Assembly (NCBI RefSeq): GCF_022170785.1
Contig: NZ_CP081870.1
Span: forward strand, 3,782,001 to 3,846,000
DNA from: Rossellomorea marisflavi
Lineage (GTDB): Bacteria; Bacillota; Bacilli; Bacillales; Bacillaceae_B
Length of the DNA: 64,000 nt
Reading direction: 5' to 3'
Under the pieces are notes generated by a model. The model saw nothing but the letters and a program-made list of their open reading frames with translations. It was not told where the DNA came from and ran no database searches. Shown one piece after another: positions 61,919 to 64,000 of the stretch (position 1 is its first letter; every line of letters starts with the position of its first letter). Made by a program: the position numbers and the translations under genes.

Positions 61919-62806
61919 TCAATTATTTACTCTTTCTGTTATTATCTTTAAATATTCCATGACCTGTTCATTCAAATCTTCTCTTTCAAGTGCGAAATCC
62001 AGTGTAGCTTTAATGAATCCAAACTTATCTCCCACATCATGACGCTCGCCTTCAAACTCATAACCAATAACCATTTGCATCTCGTTCAGCTTTTTGATTG
62101 CATCAGTCAGTTGGATTTCCCCACCAGCCCCAGGAGGAAGATTTTCTAGAATTTCAAATATTTCTGGACGAAGAAGATAACGACCCATAATAGCATAGTT
62201 GGATGGCGCATCCTCTGCTTTAGGTTTTTCCACAAGATCATTGATATGGTAGACACCATCGTCAAAACGATTTTGATTATAAGAGATAACTCCATATTTT
62301 GATACATCTTGCTGTGGAACTTCCTTTACCCCTATAACAGAAGAATTATATCGCTCATAAATATCAATGAGTTGCTTTAAACAAGGATAATCTGGAGAGT
62401 GAACGATATCATCCCCTAATAGAACCGCAAATGGTTCATTCCCTATAAAACGGCTGGCACATGAGATGGCGTGTCCTAATCCAAGTGGTTCTTTTTGGCG
62501 GATATAGTGGATATTTGCAAGTTTTGAAATACTCTGTACTTCTTCAAGCTGATCGTATTTCTTTTTCTTAGCAAGAGTTTCTTCCAACTCATATGATTTA
62601 TCAAAGTGATCTTCAATGGCACGTTTCCCACGTCCAGTTACAATGATTATATCTTCGATTCCGGAAGCAACAGCTTCTTCAATGATATATTGAATAGTCG
62701 GCTTATCAACGATTGGAAGCATTTCCTTTGGTTGTGCTTTAGTAGCAGGTAGGAAACGTGTACCCAGACCCGCTGCAGGGATAATTGCTTTTCTTACTTT
62801 CTGCAT
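61919..62806 (-). CDS. galU: UTP-glucose-1-phosphate uridylyltransferase
   Basis: A 295-residue nucleotidyltransferase: [83 protein letters not shown]. It makes UDP-glucose for the polysaccharide and for lipids. ATG at 62806 follows AAAGGAG by eight bases; a GTG three codons upstream is less likely. It is in the polysaccharide operon after the dehydratase gene. Confidence 0.95.
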   Translation of the reverse strand: MQKVRKAIIPAAGLGTRFLPATKAQPKEMLPIVDKPTIQYIIEEAVASGIEDIIIVTGRGKRAIEDHFDKSYELEETLAKKKKYDQLEEVQSISKLANIHYIRQKEPLGLGHAISCASRFIGNEPFAVLLGDDIVHSPDYPCLKQLIDIYERYNSSVIGVKEVPQQDVSKYGVISYNQNRFDDGVYHINDLVEKPKAEDAPSNYAIMGRYLLRPEIFEILENLPPGAGGEIQLTDAIKKLNEMQMVIGYEFEGERHDVGDKFGFIKATLDFALEREDLNEQVMEYLKIITERVNN

Positions 62807-62820
62807 AGATGACACTCCTT

Positions 62821-64000
62821 TTAATTGGCACTCTTCATGAGAATGCCTTCATTCTTATTAGCAAGTTCCAATACATAATTAGAAATGGATTCTTTGTCAA
62901 ACTCATGGTGATTTTCAATTAGATTGTTCACGTGTTCATAATTAAATTCCACTGTCCTTCCAATAAATATTTTAGGGAAGATCTCCTTACTATGGACCTC
63001 GTTTTCTCCGAGCAGTTCTTCGTACATCTTCTCTCCGGGGCGAATTCCAGCGTATCTGATACCGATCTCATCCATGGAATAGCCAGAAAGTCTAATCAGG
63101 TTCTTAGCAAGATCCACAATTTTCACCGGTTCTCCCATGTCAAGGACGAAAATTTCCCCACCACGTGCCAGCGCACCGGCTTGAAGAACTAGTCTGGATG
63201 CCTCAGGTATTGTCATGAAGTAGCGTGTCATATCCGGATGGGTGACAGTGACAGGTCCACCTGCCTGTATTTGACGTTTAAATAAAGGAATTACACTTCC
63301 CCTGCTACCTAGGACATTACCAAACCGAACGGCGACGAAGCTTGTATTACTATTTTTGTTTAGATTCTGGATGATCATCTCGGCAATCCGCTTCGTAGAG
63401 CCCATCACGTTTGTTGGATTAACAGCCTTATCTGAGGAGACAAGGACAAAAATCTGAACTCCAAATGTATCTGCAGCTTCCGCTACATTCTTGGTTCCGA
63501 TAACGTTATTCTTGACAGCTTCTTTAGGATTGTACTCCATGAGTGGTACATGTTTATGTGCCGCTGCATGGTAAACCACATCAGGAGAATGAATGTCCAT
63601 CACTTCAAAAATTCTATTACGATCTTGTATATCAGCAATAATTGGTACAATCTCAATATCCAACTTATACTTTGCTCTCAACTCCATGTCTATACCGTAT
63701 ATGGAGTTTTCTCCATGTCCTAGGAGTAATAGCTTTTTAGGCCCAAATTTACTAACTTGACGACATATTTCAGATCCAATGGACCCACCTGCCCCCGTTA
63801 CCAGAATCGTCTTACCTGACAACTTTTCTGAAATACTATGGGTATCCAATTCAACAGGATCGCGGCCTAGAAGGTCTTCAACCTGAACATCTCTGAACTG
63901 GTTAACGGAAACTTTTCCTGATACAATATCTTCAATCATGGGCATAATCTGTGTTTTTGCAGACGTCTTGCTGCATTCCTGATAAATAGTTTGTATATCA
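62821..64000 (-). CDS. Polysaccharide biosynthesis nucleotide-sugar epimerase/dehydratase (EpsC/CapD type), 5' part cut
   Basis: The frame is open to the right edge: codons before the ATG at 63945 read [18 protein letters not shown], which fits the linker of EpsC-type proteins, so the real start lies outside. Visible is the whole catalytic domain: Rossmann motif [54 protein letters not shown] and [17 protein letters not shown]. Full-length relatives (about 600 aa) have four N-terminal membrane segments. The reaction is probably 4,6-dehydration of UDP-GlcNAc for an amino-sugar. TCACTTT-like codons give way to galU 14 bp later. Confidence 0.9.
   Translation of the reverse strand, partial: DIQTIYQECSKTSAKTQIMPMIEDIVSGKVSVNQFRDVQVEDLLGRDPVELDTHSISEKLSGKTILVTGAGGSIGSEICRQVSKFGPKKLLLLGHGENSIYGIDMELRAKYKLDIEIVPIIADIQDRNRIFEVMDIHSPDVVYHAAAHKHVPLMEYNPKEAVKNNVIGTKNVAEAADTFGVQIFVLVSSDKAVNPTNVMGSTKRIAEMIIQNLNKNSNTSFVAVRFGNVLGSRGSVIPLFKRQIQAGGPVTVTHPDMTRYFMTIPEASRLVLQAGALARGGEIFVLDMGEPVKIVDLAKNLIRLSGYSMDEIGIRYAGIRPGEKMYEELLGENEVHSKEIFPKIFIGRTVEFNYEHVNNLIENHHEFDKESISNYVLELANKNEGILMKSAN

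Noticed and set aside
1..64000. tRNA, rRNA and riboswitch search by eye
   Set aside because: No cloverleaf-like stretch, rRNA core sequence or known riboswitch core was recognised in the gaps; a covariance-model search would be needed to exclude them.

Overview
The window looks like chromosomal DNA of a Gram-positive, low-to-moderate G+C member of the Bacillaceae, probably Bacillus or a close relative such as Rossellomorea; species cannot be fixed from sequence alone. The evidence is strong AGGAGG-type ribosome binding sites, many GTG/TTG starts, CcpA-type cre sites, and a gene set that matches Bacillus families: ManP/ManR/ManA, YdaP, YerD, YhfK, SipW with TasA/camelysin proteins, LXG-type toxin, LPXTG adhesin with sortase, and an EpsC/GalU-type polysaccharide locus. 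No rRNA, tRNA or CRISPR array was seen.

Left part (1-31 kb) is mostly metabolism and regulation: the 5' end of a family 1 glycosidase cut by the window edge (1-205); a secreted cell-wall-binding carboxypeptidase; a mannose PTS locus (manP, manR, manA); an SGNH hydrolase; a tiny zinc-ribbon protein; pyruvate oxidase and a glutamate-synthase-like flavoprotein; a four-gene NAD salvage operon (nrtR-pncA-pnuC-nadR); a PAS/sigma-54 activator that faces a textbook -24/-12 promoter and an operon for a CitMHS transporter plus a split AtuA-type protein; then small membrane proteins, a transglutaminase-like protein, an epoxide-hydrolase-like enzyme, a lipoprotein, a MarR/CoA-transferase pair and an SDR oxidoreductase.

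The middle part (32-52 kb) is dedicated to the cell surface and to contact with other cells: a sortase and its about 2,076-residue LPXTG adhesin; an orphan immunity protein and a VWA lipoprotein; a type VII-secreted DNase toxin cassette with its small helical partner and an SMI1-family immunity protein; a polysaccharide deacetylase; a three-LysM family 19 lysin; an IS3 remnant; and a matrix operon sipW - two TasA/camelysin genes - a TapA-like protein. The same 16-bp palindrome, with the form of a SinR operator, lies upstream of the giant adhesin and upstream of the matrix operon, so the adhesin may belong to the biofilm regulon.

The right part (52.9-64 kb) is a visibly A+T-rich polysaccharide locus read leftward: an EpsC/CapD-like dehydratase (running off the right edge), galU, the initiating sugar transferase, two family A glycosyltransferases, a TagB/TagF-like glycerophosphotransferase, Wzy, Wzx and a GT4 glycosyltransferase. 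A second Wzy/ligase-like membrane protein lies at its left end on the opposite strand.

Four dispersed repeat types occur: a hairpin with GGGGACGGTTC arms (two copies flanking the carboxypeptidase), a 123-bp G+C-rich inverted element (4243-4365), TTATTTGCGA clusters in two gene-free gaps, and a two-storey terminator hairpin. The most promising lead for an undescribed system is the sigma-54-controlled CitMHS-AtuA operon; the next are the SinR-like link to the adhesin and the TTATTTGCGA clusters.
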